This document shows positions 61,801-64,000 of a stretch of DNA of 64,000 nucleotides, in pieces (within the stretch, counting starts at the first letter, position 1; the number at the start of each line of letters is the position of its first letter). A model generated the notes under the pieces. That model did no database searches. It was not told the origin of the DNA and worked only from the letters and a program-made list of their open reading frames with translations. The DNA lies in NCBI GenBank assembly GCA_945643635.1, contig CALZFC010000004.1:1241001-1305000 (forward strand). Direction: 5' to 3'. The translations under genes and the position numbers were made by a program. This stretch comes from Allodiplogaster sudhausi. Taxonomy: Eukaryota > Nematoda > Chromadorea > Rhabditida > Diplogasteridae.

Positions 61801-63473
61801 AATCTTAGCATTCAGCGTTGGAAAAATCTAGAAAACGAAATTAGCTAATTGTAAGTAGAACACAGCAAGTAACATGAAAGATATGCAGATTCATGTACAG
61901 AGATATGAAAGTTTTAAAAGTTAATAAGAAAAGAAAATTAACAAATAGTAAAAAGTAAATGAATAAATAAATTAGTGAAAGTCTAGTGGACCTGCGTGAC
62001 GGGCGACGGACACGCCATGCCCGAGACGGCGACGGTGAACTCGGCCGCCGATCGTCTGTCCGTGTGCAGCAGATTGCGGAAGTAGTCGGAGGCGTGCGAG
62101 ATTTGATGGCGGCACACGAGGAAGCGGGCGTTCTGTTTTTCAAAGTTACTCCATTATTTTTTTAAAGGAGGGAGATCACCGAAAAATTATGTGATATTTC
62201 AAATTGTCGCGGCCCTTCTCACTCTCATTCGCGTGCTATTCTCGTGCAGCGGGTTTGTGCGACCTGCGAAATAGCATTAGAGAATGAGAGTGAGGAATCA
62301 CAGAGCAGGCGCGGCAATTCGAACCTGCATTAATTTTTTCGGTGATTGCCCTCCTTTAATTTGATTTAATAATGTTTAAAAACGCTCTTTAAAAACGGTT
62401 TATACTCTGCAAATTTATTGGGAAGTAAAATTGCACGAGTAGAACGTCGAATGCCAACGAAATAATTTTAATACTTTAATGTAGTAAACTCTTTAGGTCC
62501 ACCATACCTGAACGATGATGCCTGCGGTGCAGCCCTCCTGATGGCACTGCGAAGTGAGGTAATCAAAGGTGTGCGATATGTTCCTCTTCTTTACTGGAGA
62601 CTTTGAGCTGATAAAAGTTCGGAATTTATGGACATTTTATTTCTTTTGAACATTTTACATTTTAAATATAACGTTTTAACTTATTGTCTAATGGAAAGCG
62701 AAATCAAACTGACCGGTGCTTCTGCTTCGAATGGTCGCTATTTGGAGTGTGCCCTTTTCTCGGAGATTCGCTTCGTCCGCGAAAGCTGAGAAAAAAATGT
62801 AGTATAGAATATTCATTTATACATAGTATATATTAATCGTAAGTATACAATTCAAAGAGAGAAAGAGAGACAGAGAGAGAGAGCCAGAGATAAAGAAAAA
62901 GAGAGAAGGAGAGAGAAAGAGAGGGAGAGAGCGAGTGAGAGAGAGAATGAGAGTTCAGATAAATCATACTAACAAGACAGCGTCGTGGTCATCATCGAAA
63001 AGCCGCGACGCGTCTCTCTGTTCGTTCTCCGCGAGCATCTGTTCTGGTGTCGGCGCCATGGCGCCCGACCCCCCGCTGCCGCCGCGGTTCAGATAGAAGC
63101 CAGAGCCGAGTCCACCGCCCCCGCCGCCAGAGTCCTCCTTCTCCGTATGCCACGATCTTATGCCAAGCGAGTCCTGGAAAACAAATGGAAGTTTTCCTGT
63201 TTTCTAGTTTTTTTTAAAAATATTATTCATTTTACTTTTATTTGCTATTTAACAATTACAACAATTTAAAAATATACATATAAATACTTTCTCCCTAAAA
63301 TTAAGAATACTAACATCCGAGTGGTATGCATTATTAGCGCCGTTGTTATGGTAGCTCTGGCGAGACGAATTACTGCGGCCGGGCAGAGGAGAGGGAAGTG
63401 CAGGAGGCACGGGCAGAAAGGCAGAAGACGGAGGAGGCGGAGGCTGCTGCTGGCCTTTTTCAGATGGCTCGAA
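58835..63473 (-). CDS. BTB/BACK domain protein with a Cys-pair (zinc-binding-like) tail, 5'-partial
   Basis: Thirteen exons are read: 63315-63473, 62974-63173, 62714-62785, 62508-62607, 61992-62132, 61652-61706, 61360-61448, 60999-61074, 60319-60443, 59909-60045, 59600-59667, and a last one ending at 58835 or, in another frame, 58930. No start codon is seen in the first exon, so more exons lie beyond the right edge. The N-terminal part is Pro/Gln/Gly-rich. The BTB fold is covered by ISHTFDYLTSQCHQEG, NARFLVCRHQISHASDYFRN and FTVAVSGMACPSP. The BACK-like helices follow (CMRLSRRFESKTLELRCNKY). The later part has ERCPRCGRTKEQG and GCEKCTRELNCEL. BTB domains dimerise or recruit Cullin-3 or repressors; which applies here is unknown. 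One intron has a GC donor (GAAGGAG|GCAAGT) and one holds a MITE-like element. Confidence 0.75.
62161..62359. mobile_element. MITE-like element family 1, copy 2
   Basis: About 199 bases with terminal inverted repeats TTTAAAGGAGGGAGATCACC and TTAAAGGAGGGCAATCACC (as read inward from each end), each continuing GAAAAA. The interior contains GCGGGTTTGTGCGACCTGCG and GGCAATTCGAACCTGC. It sits in an intron of the BTB gene. Confidence 0.8.
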
Positions 63474-64000
63474 CTGCAAGTTTTTTGACTTTGATATGTG
63501 GACGTTGAATTTGGTTAGTGGTTATCTAAGTTAATTTAATTATCATCTCGATTTCAAAATTTGCGTTTAAAAAAGGGTATATTTTTCAAATGCATTTTTA
63601 GATGTGTCAAACATACGTACATATATATTAATGTTTTAATAAGTTAGGGCAATAATTAACGTGTCACCCACGATATGAAATATAATATTCAAATTAAAAG
63701 AAACTCAGAAGTGGAATCATTTCTAAGTTCTATAAGAAACATATCATCTAATACGATGACAACTAATTGTAAGAAAACTTGTTTTTCTGTATAGGCAAAA
63801 TATTTGGCCCTGAATTTAGAACATTCTACATTCCTGACGGTAGGAAAAATTGCCTAAAGGCTGATTTCTCTATTTTTATATTGCCAGGAATGGTAAATAG
63901 TAGAATATCTATTCTAAATTCCGGTAAAAAAAAAATTCGCAAATACTGAAAAAAACATTCTTCTACTTGACATTGTTGTATATTCATACAGATAAGCGAC
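63474..64000. other. AT-rich sequence, probably an intron of the BTB gene
   Basis: The first visible BTB exon has an acceptor at 63474-63475 and no start codon, so this stretch should be intronic or 5' sequence. No further exon was seen before the edge. Confidence 0.45.

Noticed and set aside
62161..62359. tRNA-like sequence (GGTTCGAATTGC) in the family 1 element
   Set aside because: No matching acceptor stem, anticodon arm or box A at the right distance was found; kept only as a remark.
1..64000. CRISPR arrays, operons with ribosome binding sites, rRNA genes
   Set aside because: The DNA is eukaryotic with spliced genes, and none of these patterns was seen.

Overview
The window is nuclear DNA from a nematode. 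The evidence is three paralogous seven-transmembrane chemoreceptor genes of the nematode Sre/Sra-like type, which carry the ERLVAT...YE and RYQVNENLRAL signatures. Genes are built from many short GC-rich exons split by short AT-rich introns. Exons were placed by hand from reading frame, splice signals and phase agreement, so small boundary errors are likely. Simple GA/CT tracts are very abundant. The gene style recalls diplogastrid worms such as Pristionchus, but that is only an impression.

Layout, left to right. At 1-2.4 kb lie the C-terminal end of a PIF/Harbinger-type transposase (+) and a Myb/SANT-like partner gene (-), tail to tail. At 3.2-14 kb is a chemoreceptor cluster: one copy on the + strand reads through intact (7515-10034), and two on the - strand are broken in different ways (a nonsense codon; a lost splice donor). 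A relic of a duplicated last exon lies between them. At 15.5-16.6 kb is an intronless ORF with a frame change near its 3' end. At 17.6-18.7 kb both strands look coding. At 19.6-24.4 kb is a complete metallophosphoesterase gene of the MPPED1/2 type (-). At 24.4-34 kb is repeat-rich DNA with a 0.6 kb tandem duplication and scattered weak exons. At 34.3-36.6 kb is a pyrimidine-only tandem array with a higher-order period.

At 37.3-44.7 kb (-) is a 14-exon multi-pass membrane protein that I read as a divergent Patched-type RND protein. It has almost no extracellular loops and lacks the acidic pair in its fourth helix. At 46.2-51.5 kb (-) is a secreted Gly/Tyr/Pro-rich repeat protein. At 54.3-56.9 kb (+) is a secreted WAP-Kunitz-WAP type inhibitor-like protein. 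At 58.8-63.5 kb (-) is a BTB/BACK domain protein with a zinc-finger-like tail, whose 5' end lies beyond the window.

Two small inverted-repeat element families (MITE-like) are scattered here, most copies inside introns. GC-AG introns are unusually frequent. The genes do not form one pathway: this is ordinary nematode gene space with an expanding and decaying chemoreceptor family. The Patched-like protein is the most unusual single gene.
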